This document shows positions 1 to 9,054 of a stretch of 50,848 nt of DNA, piece after piece. Location: assembly GCA_018385335.1 (NCBI GenBank), contig JAHAZN010000055.1, positions 1-50,848 of the forward strand. The letters are read 5' to 3'. Each line of letters starts with the position of its first letter. Within the stretch, counting starts at the first letter, position 1. The translations under genes and the position numbers were made by a program. Below the pieces are notes generated by a model that was not told the DNA's origin, searched no databases, and was given only the letters and a program-made list of their open reading frames with translations. The stretch comes from Prevotella sp. Its GTDB lineage: Bacteria > Bacteroidota > Bacteroidia > Bacteroidales > Bacteroidaceae.

Positions 1-41
1 TAATATATATATACATAAAACAGATATATCATTCTTTCAAT

Positions 42-653
42 ATGGAAAAGCAAAATTTTTATGTGGCAGTGAGCTACCAACTCTATGCCGATGAGAACGG
101 TGAACAGACACTGATAGAGGAGGCTCCCAAGGCTGAACCCTTCCAGTGGATAAGTGGTTTTGGCATGACTATTGATGCCTTCGAAAACAAGATTCTCCCC
201 CTACAGACAGGAGAAAAGTTTGATTTCACACTCACTAAGGAAGAGGCTTACGGCAACTACGAGGACTTCCGCGTCATAGAGCTCGATCGCGAGACGTTCA
301 GCATCAATGGCCATTTCGACCACGAGAATATCTTCGTGGATGCTATCGTCCCCCTACAGAACGAGGAAGGCAACCGATTCTACGGCAAGGTGCTCGCCAT
401 CACCGACGAAAAGGTGAAGCTCGACCTCAATCATCCTTTGGCAGGCAAGACTCTCCGTTTCGCTGGTGAGGTAGTAGAGAAACGTGAAGCCACCAACAAT
501 GAGATTCAGGGCATGCTGGCTCGTCTCAGTGGCGAAGGTTGTGGCTGTGGATGTCACGACTGCGGAGGCGACTGCAACTGCGACGATCATCAGTGCGAGG
601 GAGATAAGGGCGACTGCGGATGCGGATGCGGTCATCATCATGGTAGCTGCTAA
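42..653 (+). CDS. slyD: SlyD-like FKBP-type peptidyl-prolyl isomerase with Cys/His tail
   Basis: A 203-aa cytoplasmic FKBP/SlyD-type prolyl isomerase and chaperone. The N-terminal half carries the FKBP pattern of a bipartite catalytic domain with an insert-in-flap region (about residues 1-155), including the [15 protein letters not shown] stretch typical of SlyD. The C-terminus (about 166-203) is a metal-binding tail with 11 Cys and several His (GCGCGCHDC and CGCGCGHHH), the hallmark of SlyD, which in other bacteria binds nickel and other soft metals. The stop codon is one base from the aroC start, so the two are probably cotranscribed. The promoter would lie at or before the left edge. The family call is firm; the native metal is not known. 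Confidence 0.93.
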   Translation: MEKQNFYVAVSYQLYADENGEQTLIEEAPKAEPFQWISGFGMTIDAFENKILPLQTGEKFDFTLTKEEAYGNYEDFRVIELDRETFSINGHFDHENIFVDAIVPLQNEEGNRFYGKVLAITDEKVKLDLNHPLAGKTLRFAGEVVEKREATNNEIQGMLARLSGEGCGCGCHDCGGDCNCDDHQCEGDKGDCGCGCGHHHGSC

Positions 654-654
654 C

Positions 655-1737
655 ATGGGAAATTCCTTCGGTCATCTCTTCACCGTCACCACGTTTGGCG
701 AGAGTCATGGGGCTGCCGTTGGCGGCGTAGTTGATGGTATGCCTGCTGGCATACCTATCAACATCGATTTCATACAACAAGAACTCAACAGGCGGCGACC
801 TGGTCAGAGCAAACTGACTACGAGCAGAAAGGAACCTGATACTGTCACACTGCTAAGCGGTGTCTTCGAAGGGGTCTCCACAGGGTGCCCTATAGGGTTC
901 ATCGTGCAGAATACCAATCAACACTCTTCGGACTACGATAACCTGCGCGAACTCTTCAGACCATCTCATGCCGACTATACCTACAGGGAGAAATATGGTG
1001 TGCGCGACCACCGCGGTGGCGGACGCTCATCGGCGCGCATCACCATCGCCCGATGCGTGGCTGGTGCCTTGGCGAAACTCGCTCTGAGGAAGTTAGGTAT
1101 CACAATTCATGCCTACACTCAGCAGGTGGGACCCATCGCACTCCAGCAGTGTTACAACGACCTCGACCTCTCACTCACCGAGACCAACGCCGTGCGCTGT
1201 CCCGATGCTGAGGTGGCGCAACAGATGGAGCAGCTCATCACCGAGGTGAAGGCAGAAGGCGACACCATCGGAGGTGTCATCGCCTGCGTGGTGAAGGGCT
1301 GTCCTACGGGACTGGGCGAACCTGAGTTTGACAAACTTCACGCACTGCTCGGGCACGCGATGCTGAGCATCAATGCCGTGAAGGGATTTGAATATGGCGA
1401 AGGCTTTGGCGGGGTGACTGCCCGGGGTGGACAGCAAAACGATGCCTTCGTCATGGCGGATGGCAGGGTGCGCACAGCCACCAACCACAGCGGCGGCATC
1501 CAGGGGGGCATAAGCAACGGCGAGGATATTTTTTTCCGCGTGGCTTTCAAACCCGTAGCAACACTGCTCCGTGAGCAGACCACTGTCAACTGCAAGGGCG
1601 AAGAGGTGACATTCACGGCGCAGGGGCGCCACGACCCCTGTGTACTGCCTCGTGCTGTCCCCATTGTTGAGGCAATGGCTGCCATTACCATCCTCGACTG
1701 CTGTCTGATGCAGGGAATCATTGGGAGAAAAAATTAA
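655..1737 (+). CDS. aroC: Chorismate synthase
   Basis: This enzyme converts 5-enolpyruvylshikimate-3-phosphate to chorismate, the last shikimate step, using reduced FMN. From the ATG at 655 the protein is 360 aa, the normal family length. The open frame extends 57 codons further upstream, but that part lies inside slyD and is not family sequence. Visible signatures are [14 protein letters not shown] near the N-terminus, [22 protein letters not shown] followed by [12 protein letters not shown], and [16 protein letters not shown] near the C-terminus. It follows slyD by one base and is closed by a strong GC-containing hairpin at 1790-1824. Confidence 0.97.
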   Translation: MGNSFGHLFTVTTFGESHGAAVGGVVDGMPAGIPINIDFIQQELNRRRPGQSKLTTSRKEPDTVTLLSGVFEGVSTGCPIGFIVQNTNQHSSDYDNLRELFRPSHADYTYREKYGVRDHRGGGRSSARITIARCVAGALAKLALRKLGITIHAYTQQVGPIALQQCYNDLDLSLTETNAVRCPDAEVAQQMEQLITEVKAEGDTIGGVIACVVKGCPTGLGEPEFDKLHALLGHAMLSINAVKGFEYGEGFGGVTARGGQQNDAFVMADGRVRTATNHSGGIQGGISNGEDIFFRVAFKPVATLLREQTTVNCKGEEVTFTAQGRHDPCVLPRAVPIVEAMAAITILDCCLMQGIIGRKN

Positions 1738-1789
1738 GACTCCCACGCTTTTACCCATAAAGAGTGAAAGTTACTTGTTATCATATACC

Positions 1790-1832
1790 CAAGGGTACTC
1801 TGAGCTGTGCTCAGGGTGCTCTTGTTGTTTTC
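1790..1832 (+). terminator. Intrinsic terminator after aroC
   Basis: A 16-bp stem with several G-U pairs, 1790-1805 with 1809-1824, closes a three-base loop (CTGAGC-TGT-GCTCAG at the tip). It is followed by a T-rich tract, TTGTTTTC. It lies 52 nt after the aroC stop. The remaining intergenic stretch up to 1922 shows no ORF that looks real. Confidence 0.75.
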
Positions 1833-1922
1833 AACTATAGCCGCCAGTTATTACTAAACATAAGATTGTAGTCCACCAAAGTCTTCGACCTACACTGTAT
1901 TCTTCGAATAACACGGCGCTTT

Positions 1923-1954
1923 TTTGTGTAACTCATTTTATTTTCTTATATTTG
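1923..1954 (+). promoter_or_regulatory. Bacteroidetes-type promoter of the engB operon
   Basis: A -33 TTTG at 1923-1926, a 20-nt spacer and a -7 box TATATTTG at 1947-1954 match the Bacteroidetes sigma-A (ABfr) consensus. Transcription would start near 1961. This rules out the in-frame ATG-like start at 1952 and sets the engB start at 1979. Confidence 0.8.
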
Positions 1955-1978
1955 CGCACCAATAAGAACAAAATAATT

Positions 1979-2587
1979 ATGATTATCAAAGAAGCTGAAT
2001 TTTCACTCAGTGCTCCAACTATCTCCCTCTGTCCTAAAGACACCAAGCCCGAGTATGCGTTTATCGGTCGTTCGAACGTGGGGAAATCGAGCCTTATCAA
2101 TATGTTGTGCGGGCGAAAAAACCTCGCTAAAACATCGGCTACACCTGGAAAGACCCTACTCATCAATCACTTTATAATAAATAAGGAGTGGTACTTGGTC
2201 GATTTGCCAGGCTACGGCTATGCCAAACGCTCTAAAAAGGAAATAGCACGCCTCGACCAGATGATTCGCAGTTATATCCTACAACGTCAACAACTCGTTA
2301 ACGTCTTTGTACTCATCGACATACGCCTCGAACCACAAAAGATTGACCTCGAGTTTATCGAATGGCTGGGTGCCAGCAGTATCCCCTTCTCTCTCGTCTT
2401 TACAAAAGCCGACAAACTGACGGCAGGAAAGGCTAAGGCCAACCTTGAGGGATACAAAAAAACGCTCGAAGTGACCTGGGAAGAGTTGCCACCAATCTTT
2501 GTCACCTCATCGGAGAAAAGACAGGGAAAAGAGGAACTCTTAGACTATATTGACAGCATCAACAAAGCGCTGCAAGAAAATGGCTAA
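1979..2587 (+). CDS. engB: Ribosome biogenesis GTP-binding protein EngB/YsxC
   Basis: An essential-type TRAFAC GTPase that assists 50S subunit assembly. From the ATG at 1979 it is 202 aa, normal for EngB. It shows G1 GRSNVGKSS (about residue 30-38), the switch/G3 DLPGYGYA, G4 TKAD and a G5-like TSSEK. A start at 1952 is open but would lie within or before the promoter's -7 box and transcription start. Its 3' end overlaps the ABC-F start by 8 bases, so it leads a tight operon through position 7209. Confidence 0.95.
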   Translation: MIIKEAEFSLSAPTISLCPKDTKPEYAFIGRSNVGKSSLINMLCGRKNLAKTSATPGKTLLINHFIINKEWYLVDLPGYGYAKRSKKEIARLDQMIRSYILQRQQLVNVFVLIDIRLEPQKIDLEFIEWLGASSIPFSLVFTKADKLTAGKAKANLEGYKKTLEVTWEELPPIFVTSSEKRQGKEELLDYIDSINKALQENG

Positions 2588-4382
2588 ATTCTCCCCTGTG
2601 CTCGATGTTCAGCACCTCACAAAAACCTTCGGGTCGCTCGTGCTCTTCAACGACATTAGTTTCTCTATAGCTGAAGGTCAGCGCGTTGGACTCATCGCCA
2701 AAAACGGCACGGGCAAATCGACACTGCTCTCTGTGTTGTGCGGCAAGGAGGGTTGGGATGCGGGCAGTATCGTCTTCCGACGCGACATCAAAGTAGGCAT
2801 GCTCGAACAGACCCCCCAGTTTGACCCCAACGACACAGTGCTCGACGCCTGCTTCAATCATCAGGGCAACGACGAGATGGTGCTGAAAGCCAAGCAGATA
2901 CTTACCCAACTCAAGATAGTAAGACTCGACCAACCCATGCATCAACTATCGGGCGGACAACAGAAAAGGGTGGCGCTGGCTAACGTGCTCATCACCGACC
3001 CCGACCTGCTCATCCTCGACGAACCAACCAACCACCTCGACCTGGAGATGATAGAGTGGCTGGAGGGCTATCTCGCCCGAGGCAACCGCTCGCTGCTCAT
3101 GGTGACACACGATAGATTCTTCCTCGACAGGGTGTGCTCCGTTATCATCGAACTCGACGACAAAACCATCTATACCTACCGAGGAAACTACCAGTATTAC
3201 CTCGAGAAACGTCAACAGCGCATAGATGCCAAACGGGCGGAAGTGGCAAGAGCCAATAACCTCTATCGCACCGAACTGGAATGGATGAGAAGGATGCCGC
3301 AGGCACGAGGACACAAAGCACGCTACCGCGAAGAGGCTTTCTACGAACTGGAGAAGGTGGCTAAGCAGCGCATCGAAGAGCGACAGATGAGACTGAAAGC
3401 CACCAATGTGTATATTGGCAATAAAATATTTGAATGTCAATATGTTACAAAGAAATGGAGCGATGACTGTATTGTAACAAAAAACTTCTACTACAACTTC
3501 TCACGGTTCGAAAAAATGGGCATCGTGGGCAACAACGGCACAGGCAAATCTACCTTCATCAAGATGCTACTGGGCGAGGTTGCGCCCGACGAGGGTAGGT
3601 TCGTTGTAGGTGAGACTGTGAGATTCGGCTATTTCTCGCAGGAAGGACTTAAGTTTGAACAAAGCAAGAAAGTGATAGACATCATCACCGACATCGCCGA
3701 CGACATCAGTCTGGGCAACGGCAGACATCTCTCAGCATCCCAACTGCTGCAACATTTTCTCTTCACCCCCGAACAGCAACACAACTACGTGTATAAGCTC
3801 AGCGGCGGTGAGCGCAGGAAACTCTATCTCTGCTCGGTACTGATGCGTAACCCCAACTTCCTGGTGCTCGATGAACCCACTAACGACATGGACATCGTCA
3901 CCCTGCAGATACTCGAAGAATATCTCGCCGACTTCCCAGGATGTGTCATCGTTGTGAGCCACGACCGCTATTTTATGGATAAGGTCGTTGATCATCTCCT
4001 CGTTTTTAAGGGACAGGGCGACATACAGGATTTTCCAGGCAACTACACCCAATACCGTGCGTGGGCAGAGCGTCAGCAGGAAGACAAAAACACTGCACCC
4101 AAGAACGACAGCAGAACTAAGACACCAGCCGACAGGAAGAGCGAAACCGCCAATATGCAGGTGAAACGCAAGATGACCTACAAGGAAAAGCGTGAACTCG
4201 AACAGTTAGAAAAAGACATCGCACTACTCGAGGAAGAGCAGAGAAACATAGAAGAAGCACTGTGCGGCAATCTCACCGATGTGGAACGCATCACGACAAT
4301 GAGCAAGCGCCTGGCTCAAGTTAAAGAAGAACTCGACACCAAAGGTATGAGATGGTTGGAACTCAGCGAGATAGAATCATAA
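2580..4382 (+). CDS. ABC-F family ATPase (Uup/EttA-like)
   Basis: A 600-aa soluble protein with two ABC ATPase domains and no membrane segments, the ABC-F architecture. Members act on the ribosome or, like Uup, affect ribosome assembly and DNA stability. Domain 1 has Walker A KNGTGKST (about 40-47), signature LSGGQQKR and Walker [13 protein letters not shown]. Domain 2 has [16 protein letters not shown] and [12 protein letters not shown] linker of charged residues lies between them, and the C-terminal about 80 residues are a Lys/Glu-rich coiled coil ([19 protein letters not shown]), as in Uup. The start overlaps the end of engB. Subfamily not fixed; Uup-like is my best guess from the C-terminal coiled coil. 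Confidence 0.92.
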   Translation: MAKFSPVLDVQHLTKTFGSLVLFNDISFSIAEGQRVGLIAKNGTGKSTLLSVLCGKEGWDAGSIVFRRDIKVGMLEQTPQFDPNDTVLDACFNHQGNDEMVLKAKQILTQLKIVRLDQPMHQLSGGQQKRVALANVLITDPDLLILDEPTNHLDLEMIEWLEGYLARGNRSLLMVTHDRFFLDRVCSVIIELDDKTIYTYRGNYQYYLEKRQQRIDAKRAEVARANNLYRTELEWMRRMPQARGHKARYREEAFYELEKVAKQRIEERQMRLKATNVYIGNKIFECQYVTKKWSDDCIVTKNFYYNFSRFEKMGIVGNNGTGKSTFIKMLLGEVAPDEGRFVVGETVRFGYFSQEGLKFEQSKKVIDIITDIADDISLGNGRHLSASQLLQHFLFTPEQQHNYVYKLSGGERRKLYLCSVLMRNPNFLVLDEPTNDMDIVTLQILEEYLADFPGCVIVVSHDRYFMDKVVDHLLVFKGQGDIQDFPGNYTQYRAWAERQQEDKNTAPKNDSRTKTPADRKSETANMQVKRKMTYKEKRELEQLEKDIALLEEEQRNIEEALCGNLTDVERITTMSKRLAQVKEELDTKGMRWLELSEIES

Positions 4383-4390
4383 CAAAAACA

Positions 4391-5008
4391 ATGACATACA
4401 TGATAAATCAGACCTTCCCCTCTAAACTGCTTGAAGATGCCGTAGGCGCCTTTCAACTATTGCCCGGCATAGGACGAAAGACCGCTACCCGTCTGGTGCT
4501 CCACCTGCTGAAACAAGACCAAGAAGAGGTGAAACGCTTTACCGACAGTATATCGCGTGCACGTAATGAAATAAGGTATTGTCGGCGCTGTCACAACATC
4601 AGCGATGCCGACCTCTGCCCTATCTGCGCCAACCCCCGACGCGATGCCACAACACTCTGCGTAGTGGAGAACATACAGGATGTGCTCGCCATTGAGAATA
4701 CACAGCAGTATCTAGGACTCTATCACGTGTTGGGGGGCATCATCTCACCCATGGACGGTGTAGGACCGAGCGACATCACCATCGACTCTCTCGTGGAACG
4801 GGTGGCGACAGGCGAAGTGAAAGAGGTTATCTTTGCACTCTCCCCAACGATGGAGGGCGACACAACCAACTTCTTCATACAGCGCAAACTCGCCCCCTAT
4901 AAGGTGAGGACAACGGTGATAGCACGAGGCATAGCCGTGGGCGACGAACTGGAATATGCCGATGAGGTGACGCTCGGAAGAGCCATCGCCAACCGCATTG
5001 ACCTATAA
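4391..5008 (+). CDS. recR: Recombination mediator RecR
   Basis: RecR works with RecO (and RecF) to load RecA at gaps. From the ATG at 4391 it is 205 aa, the family norm. A helix-hairpin-helix region includes [13 protein letters not shown] near residue 20-35. A four-Cys zinc finger ([16 protein letters not shown]) follows, then the Toprim domain beginning [15 protein letters not shown] second in-frame ATG at 4400 is possible. The frame is open upstream into the ABC-F gene, but that extension is not RecR-like. It sits 8 nt after the ABC-F stop. Confidence 0.96.
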   Translation: MTYMINQTFPSKLLEDAVGAFQLLPGIGRKTATRLVLHLLKQDQEEVKRFTDSISRARNEIRYCRRCHNISDADLCPICANPRRDATTLCVVENIQDVLAIENTQQYLGLYHVLGGIISPMDGVGPSDITIDSLVERVATGEVKEVIFALSPTMEGDTTNFFIQRKLAPYKVRTTVIARGIAVGDELEYADEVTLGRAIANRIDL

Positions 5009-5028
5009 AACTCAACGAAAGATTACCC

Positions 5029-5502
5029 ATGAAAAAAGTATTAACCAAACTCAAGATATTATTCGGCATCAGCTGGCTCTGCCAAATCATCATGCTCGCC
5101 ATTTTAGAATACACCGAGTATTTCCCTGAGACAAGGGTGCTCGATGCCTCCGATTTCCTGCTCTCCACCTGTCTCATCCTCATCACGCTTGCTGTCATCC
5201 CCTTCTCCCTGTGGATGATGAGAATGAAAAGCATCCGACGCATGATTGACAAACAACAACAGACAGCTTACAATAAGCTCTCCACGCTGAGAATAGCCAT
5301 CCTGTTTTTTCTCCAAACAGCCTGCATCATAAGCTATTATATCTTCTGCAACCCCTCCTATTTCTATCTGTGGGTCATCCTTATTATCACTTCGATATTC
5401 ATTTGTCCCACCCGAGCGCGCATGGAGAATGAGATGCGACTCACCATCAACTGGGAAAAGGATGAGATAGAGAAGAAAGAGGATAAAGAACCTAACGAAT
5501 AA
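5029..5502 (+). CDS. Conserved membrane protein of unknown function
   Basis: A 157-aa protein I do not recognise. It has about four hydrophobic helices (roughly residues 8-28, 43-63, 88-108 and 110-128), a positively charged loop between the second and third (RMKSIRRMIDKQQQ) and a very acidic-basic C-terminal tail ending KKEDKEPNE. It lies 20 nt after recR and 7 nt before the glycosyltransferase gene on the same strand, so it is probably cotranscribed with them. No catalytic motif is visible. Confidence 0.75.
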   Translation: MKKVLTKLKILFGISWLCQIIMLAILEYTEYFPETRVLDASDFLLSTCLILITLAVIPFSLWMMRMKSIRRMIDKQQQTAYNKLSTLRIAILFFLQTACIISYYIFCNPSYFYLWVILIITSIFICPTRARMENEMRLTINWEKDEIEKKEDKEPNE

Positions 5503-5509
5503 TGTAGCG

Positions 5510-6670
5510 ATGAAGCTATCTGTAATCATAGTCAACTACAACGTGAGATACTATCTCTCACAGTGTCTCGACAGCGTGAAGCGCGCCACACAGGGGATAG
5601 AGGCAGAACTGATAGTGGTTGACAACCACTCCATCGACCACTCTGTGAGTGCCATCCGTCGCAACCATCCCGAAGTGACCCTGATAGAAAACATGCACAA
5701 TGTGGGATTTGCCAGGGCCAACAACATCGGTATCAGACAGTCAACAGGCGAATATGTGCTGCTACTCAACCCCGACACCATCGTTGGCGAGGACACACTG
5801 AACGAGGTCATCACTTTTATGGATGCCCATCCCGACAGCGGAGCCCTCGGTGTGAGAATGCTCAATGCAGACGGAACAAAAGCAATGGAATCGAGACGAG
5901 GCATCCCCTCACCACTCACATCATTCTTTAAGATGAGCGGACTATGTAAGCATTTCCCGCAAAATCGGCAACTCGGCAAGTATTACATGAGTTATCTCCC
6001 CTGGGACTGTGAACAGGAGATAGAGATAGTGAGTGGAGCATTCTGCCTGCTCAGACGTAAGGCGCTTAACGAGATAGGACTGTTAGACGAGCAATTCTTC
6101 ATGTATGGCGAAGATATTGACCTCTCCTACCGACTGCTAAAAGGTGGTTATCACAACTGGTATCACCCTGCCACCATCCTCCACTATAAGGGCGAAAGCA
6201 CACAGAAGAGTTCGTTCCGCTATGTCCATGTCTTCTATCAAGCGATGCATATCTTCTTCAAGAAACACTATGGCCAGCTCAACCTCTTCATCACCCTGCC
6301 CATCATCATCGCCATCTACTTCAAGGCACTCATTGCCCTGGTATCGATGCTCACACAGCGCATGAAGAAATCACTTGGTTTCTCCGTCAGTGCTTCCTCT
6401 ACCCCGCCCCATTACCTCTTCCTCAAAGGGAGCAGCGAAAGTGAGGATGCCATCAAAAAAATCATACAGCGCCGCGGTCTTGATGCCTTTTTCGTGGAAC
6501 AGTTTCCTCAACAGCTACCCCCGCATACCATCATCGTCTTCGATGCTACATCACTCGCGTATAAAGAGATGCTCACCCAACTTGAAAAGCTGTCGGCATC
6601 AGATGTGCGCATAGGCATCTATCACCACTCGATGAACGTCATCATCACACCATCAGAAATCATCTCATGA
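5510..6670 (+). CDS. GT2 family glycosyltransferase with C-terminal extension
   Basis: A 386-aa glycosyltransferase of the GT-A/GT2 fold, rhamnosyl/galactofuranosyl-transferase-like, probably acting on cell-surface polysaccharide at the inner face of the membrane. It begins SVIIVNYNVRYYLSQCLDS, has the nucleotide-sugar contact VVDNHS, the DXD-like NPDTIV near residue 85, and the acceptor-side motif ED(I)DLSYR near 200. A hydrophobic stretch at about 262-282 suggests a membrane anchor. A further 100-residue region after that resembles a small nucleotide-binding fold, whose role is unknown. It overlaps the next gene by ATGA. Confidence 0.9.
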   Translation: MKLSVIIVNYNVRYYLSQCLDSVKRATQGIEAELIVVDNHSIDHSVSAIRRNHPEVTLIENMHNVGFARANNIGIRQSTGEYVLLLNPDTIVGEDTLNEVITFMDAHPDSGALGVRMLNADGTKAMESRRGIPSPLTSFFKMSGLCKHFPQNRQLGKYYMSYLPWDCEQEIEIVSGAFCLLRRKALNEIGLLDEQFFMYGEDIDLSYRLLKGGYHNWYHPATILHYKGESTQKSSFRYVHVFYQAMHIFFKKHYGQLNLFITLPIIIAIYFKALIALVSMLTQRMKKSLGFSVSASSTPPHYLFLKGSSESEDAIKKIIQRRGLDAFFVEQFPQQLPPHTIIVFDATSLAYKEMLTQLEKLSASDVRIGIYHHSMNVIITPSEIIS

Positions 6671-7209
6671 CCATCGGCAACACTTCATCCACCCAGTCAT
6701 CAACACTCCCCGTTGTCCATCTCAGAGCCATGGAGCCTGAAGACCTCGACTTTCTCTACGATATAGAGAATGACACTAACGTGTGGCAGGTGGGTGTAAC
6801 CAACGTTCCCTACTCGCGCTATCTGCTCCACGACTATATCGCGCAGAGCACAGGAGACATCTATGCCGACGGACAGGTAAGACTCATCGTAGAGGACGAC
6901 ACTCATCAGACCATCGGACTGCTCGACATCATCAACTTCTCGCCTACACACCAGCGCGCCGAGATAGGCATCGTCATCAGTAAGAACCACCGCCAACGGG
7001 GCTATGCCAAAGCCACGTTGCAGGAAACATGCCGCTATGCCCACCGCATCCTCCATCTCCATCAGCTCTATGCCGTGATTAGCGAGAGCAACGAAGTGGC
7101 TATACGGCTCTTCAACAAACAGGGGTTTGAGAAAAATAATACGCTCAAAGACTGGCTTTTTGATGGTGAAAACTACCAAAATGCCTATCTTTTCAGCAGA
7201 TTTTTATAA
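6667..7209 (+). CDS. GNAT family N-acetyltransferase (SpeG/RimJ-like)
   Basis: A 180-aa acetyltransferase with the GNAT acetyl-CoA motif (NHRQRGYAKATLQE, about residues 107-120) and the later SESNEVAIRLFNKQGF helix-strand typical of RimJ/SpeG-type enzymes that acetylate amines or protein N-termini. The substrate cannot be told from the sequence. The start overlaps the glycosyltransferase stop by four bases (ATGA), which points to translational coupling. It is the last gene of the operon that begins at engB. Confidence 0.88.
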   Translation: MTIGNTSSTQSSTLPVVHLRAMEPEDLDFLYDIENDTNVWQVGVTNVPYSRYLLHDYIAQSTGDIYADGQVRLIVEDDTHQTIGLLDIINFSPTHQRAEIGIVISKNHRQRGYAKATLQETCRYAHRILHLHQLYAVISESNEVAIRLFNKQGFEKNNTLKDWLFDGENYQNAYLFSRFL

Positions 7210-7224
7210 TTTTCCGCCAAAATA

Positions 7225-7256
7225 TTTGGAGATATCAAATAAAGTAACTACCTTTG
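7225..7256 (+). promoter_or_regulatory. Promoter of tRNA-Asp
   Basis: A -33 TTTG at 7225-7228 and -7 TACCTTTG at 7249-7256 with a 20-nt spacer are a full match to the Bacteroidetes consensus. Transcription would begin near 7263, about 19 nt before the mature tRNA end. Confidence 0.85.
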
Positions 7257-7281
7257 CATCCGTTAAAAAAACAACGAAATT

Positions 7282-7355
7282 GGTGCGTTAGTTCAGTTGG
7301 TTAGAATACATGCCTGTCACGCATGGGGTCACGGGTTCGAGTCCCGTACGCACCG
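7282..7355 (+). tRNA. tRNA-Asp (GTC)
   Basis: A 74-nt cloverleaf. The acceptor stem is GGTGCGT (7282-7288) with ACGCACC (7348-7354) plus discriminator G. The anticodon stem CATGC/GCATG flanks the loop CTGTCAC with anticodon GTC at 7316-7318. The T arm is ACGGG-TTCGAGT-CCCGT. The CCA end is not encoded (CAA follows). It has its own promoter just upstream and hairpins just downstream. Confidence 0.97.
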
Positions 7356-7367
7356 CAAGAATACAAG

Positions 7368-7404
7368 GGCTGTGTCAAAGATGTTTGATGCAGCCGTTTT
7401 TTTT
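7368..7404 (+). terminator. Intrinsic terminator after tRNA-Asp
   Basis: The stem GGCTGTGTCAAA with TTTGATGCAGCC (one internal TG/TG mismatch) has a GATG loop and is followed by eight Ts at 7397-7404. It is placed 13 nt after the tRNA. Confidence 0.85.
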
Positions 7405-7427
7405 AAAAACTATCAGTAGTTTTTTTT
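7405..7427 (+). terminator. Second hairpin with T-run directly before the folK-like gene
   Basis: AAAAACTA (7405-7412) and TAGTTTTT (7417-7424) form a perfect 8-bp stem with a TCAG loop, running into further Ts. It ends only 4 nt before the ATG at 7432. It may be a back-up terminator for the tRNA or may sequester the start region of the next gene. Confidence 0.5.
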
Positions 7428-7431
7428 AATC

Positions 7432-7815
7432 ATGCCTACCCATCAAGTAGTCATAACACTTGGAAGCAACCACCGTCAGCAATATGACCGATTGCAACAG
7501 GCCGTAAAGCAACTGCAGCAATATCTGCAGATCACTGCGGTCACACCACCTCTGCTCACCTCACCCTTTGGATGCTCCTCAACCGACTTTCTCAATCAGA
7601 TGATTCTCGGCACCACCGATGATGACTACCCACTGCTCCTCGCTAAGACAAAACTAACGGAACAGATGTTGGGAAGACATCAGTATATCGATACACCGAC
7701 ACTCATTGATATAGATATCGACATCATGTTATTTGACAGAAAGCGATATCATGAGAAAGACTGGGAACGTGACTACATACAAAAATTATATCAAGACTTA
7801 ATGCAACAACAATGA
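7432..7815 (+). CDS. FolK-like (HPPK family) protein, short
   Basis: A 127-aa protein related to 6-hydroxymethyl-7,8-dihydropterin pyrophosphokinase of folate synthesis. It has the N-terminal family signature ITLGSNHR and the metal-binding DIDIDIMLFD (about residues 97-106). The usual HPPK is about 150-160 aa. Here the WGPRTLD-type sequence before the Asp motif reads DTPTLID, and the later conserved His/Arg segment leading to FVLxPL is absent, replaced by a short charged helix. Activity is therefore uncertain. It overlaps the M64 gene by ATGA. Its start lies 4 nt after a hairpin and there is no room for an ordinary leader. Confidence 0.75.
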   Translation: MPTHQVVITLGSNHRQQYDRLQQAVKQLQQYLQITAVTPPLLTSPFGCSSTDFLNQMILGTTDDDYPLLLAKTKLTEQMLGRHQYIDTPTLIDIDIDIMLFDRKRYHEKDWERDYIQKLYQDLMQQQ

Positions 7816-9050
7816 AACACACGTTATTCGCCCTATTGTGGCTCATTGCTGGTTATGCCACCACAGTGCATGCACAGCACTTCGACGAGTTTTTCACTGA
7901 TGCTACCCTCCGCCTCGACTATACCTTTGCCGGCGATGCTAATCACCAGGCCATCTATGTCGATGAACTCTCACGCTCACCACATTGGTATGGACGTCGC
8001 CATCATCTCGACTCGCTCCCCTTGGCTGGCAACGGGCGCATCATCGTGAGCGACAAGGCAACAGGAAAAGTAGTATATAAACACTCATTCTCCACACTCT
8101 TCCAGGAATGGCTTGCCACCGACGAAGCCAAGAGGTGTAGTAAATCGTTTGAAAATGTGTTTCTCATCCCCTTTCCACGCAACAAGGTGAATATCCATGT
8201 CGAACTCAACGACTATCACAACAGGGTGATGGCAGCCTTAGACCACGAGGTTGATCCTACCGACATTCTCATCCGTCATACCGGTGAGCGTTGCCTGCCC
8301 TACACCACCCTTCATCCTGCTGCCGACAGCACACGCTGCATCAACATTGCCTTTGTTGCCGAGGGTTATCAAGCTGACGAGATGCCACACTTCCTTGCCG
8401 ATGCAGAGAAAGCCACCCGTGCACTCTTTGCCCACCGTCCTTTTAGTGAGATGAGCGACCGCTTCAACATCATCGCCGTGAAGAGTGTCTCAGAGGACAA
8501 AGGAACGAGTATCCCTCACAAAAACATCTGGCTCAACACAGCCATACGTTCGCATTTCGACACGTTCTACAGCAACAGATACCTCACCACCCTCCATCTC
8601 AAACAGCTCCATAACCTGCTGACTGGTCTGCCCTACGAGCATATCATCGTGCTGGTCAACACTGCCGAGTATGGTGGTGGAGGAATCTACAACTCCTACA
8701 ACCTCAGCTATACCCAAGGGACAGCCTTCGAACCCGTCGTCGTGCATGAGTTCGGACACAGTTTCGGAGGACTGGGCGATGAGTATGCCTACGGAGATTC
8801 CGACCCGATGTATTTCTCCACCACTGAACCATGGGAACCTAACATTACCACACTCTGCGACTTCACAAAGAAATGGCAGAACCTCATCGACGAGGGCAAG
8901 GCATCACTGGTAGAAGGGGGCGGTTATCTCACCAAAGGGGTTTATCGCGGTGCTGACAACTGCCGCATGCGCACTAACGAGGAGAAAGAGTTTTGCGCAG
9001 TGTGCCGACAGGCACTCACACGTCTCATCCTTTTCTACACCGAGGAATAA
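7812..9050 (+). CDS. Secreted M64-family metallopeptidase (IgA peptidase M64-like)
   Basis: A 412-aa protein with a Sec signal peptide (about residues 1-21, ending VHAQ), then an N-terminal beta-domain and a zinc peptidase domain. The zinc motif is VVHEFGHSFGGLGDEY (about 314-329), with HEFGH giving two His ligands and the catalytic Glu. The family founder cleaves IgA, and the many Bacteroidales homologues are uncharacterised, so IgA cleavage should not be assumed. It is coupled by ATGA to the FolK-like gene and converges on the GH43-GH28 gene with a 4-nt gap. Confidence 0.88.
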   Translation: MKHTLFALLWLIAGYATTVHAQHFDEFFTDATLRLDYTFAGDANHQAIYVDELSRSPHWYGRRHHLDSLPLAGNGRIIVSDKATGKVVYKHSFSTLFQEWLATDEAKRCSKSFENVFLIPFPRNKVNIHVELNDYHNRVMAALDHEVDPTDILIRHTGERCLPYTTLHPAADSTRCINIAFVAEGYQADEMPHFLADAEKATRALFAHRPFSEMSDRFNIIAVKSVSEDKGTSIPHKNIWLNTAIRSHFDTFYSNRYLTTLHLKQLHNLLTGLPYEHIIVLVNTAEYGGGGIYNSYNLSYTQGTAFEPVVVHEFGHSFGGLGDEYAYGDSDPMYFSTTEPWEPNITTLCDFTKKWQNLIDEGKASLVEGGGYLTKGVYRGADNCRMRTNEEKEFCAVCRQALTRLILFYTEE

Positions 9051-9054
9051 GCGG

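Noticed and set aside
484..654. Upstream extension of the aroC frame by 57 codons
   Set aside because: It lies wholly inside slyD, is Ala/Thr-rich shadow sequence, and the chorismate synthase N-terminus ([18 protein letters not shown]) starts at 655.
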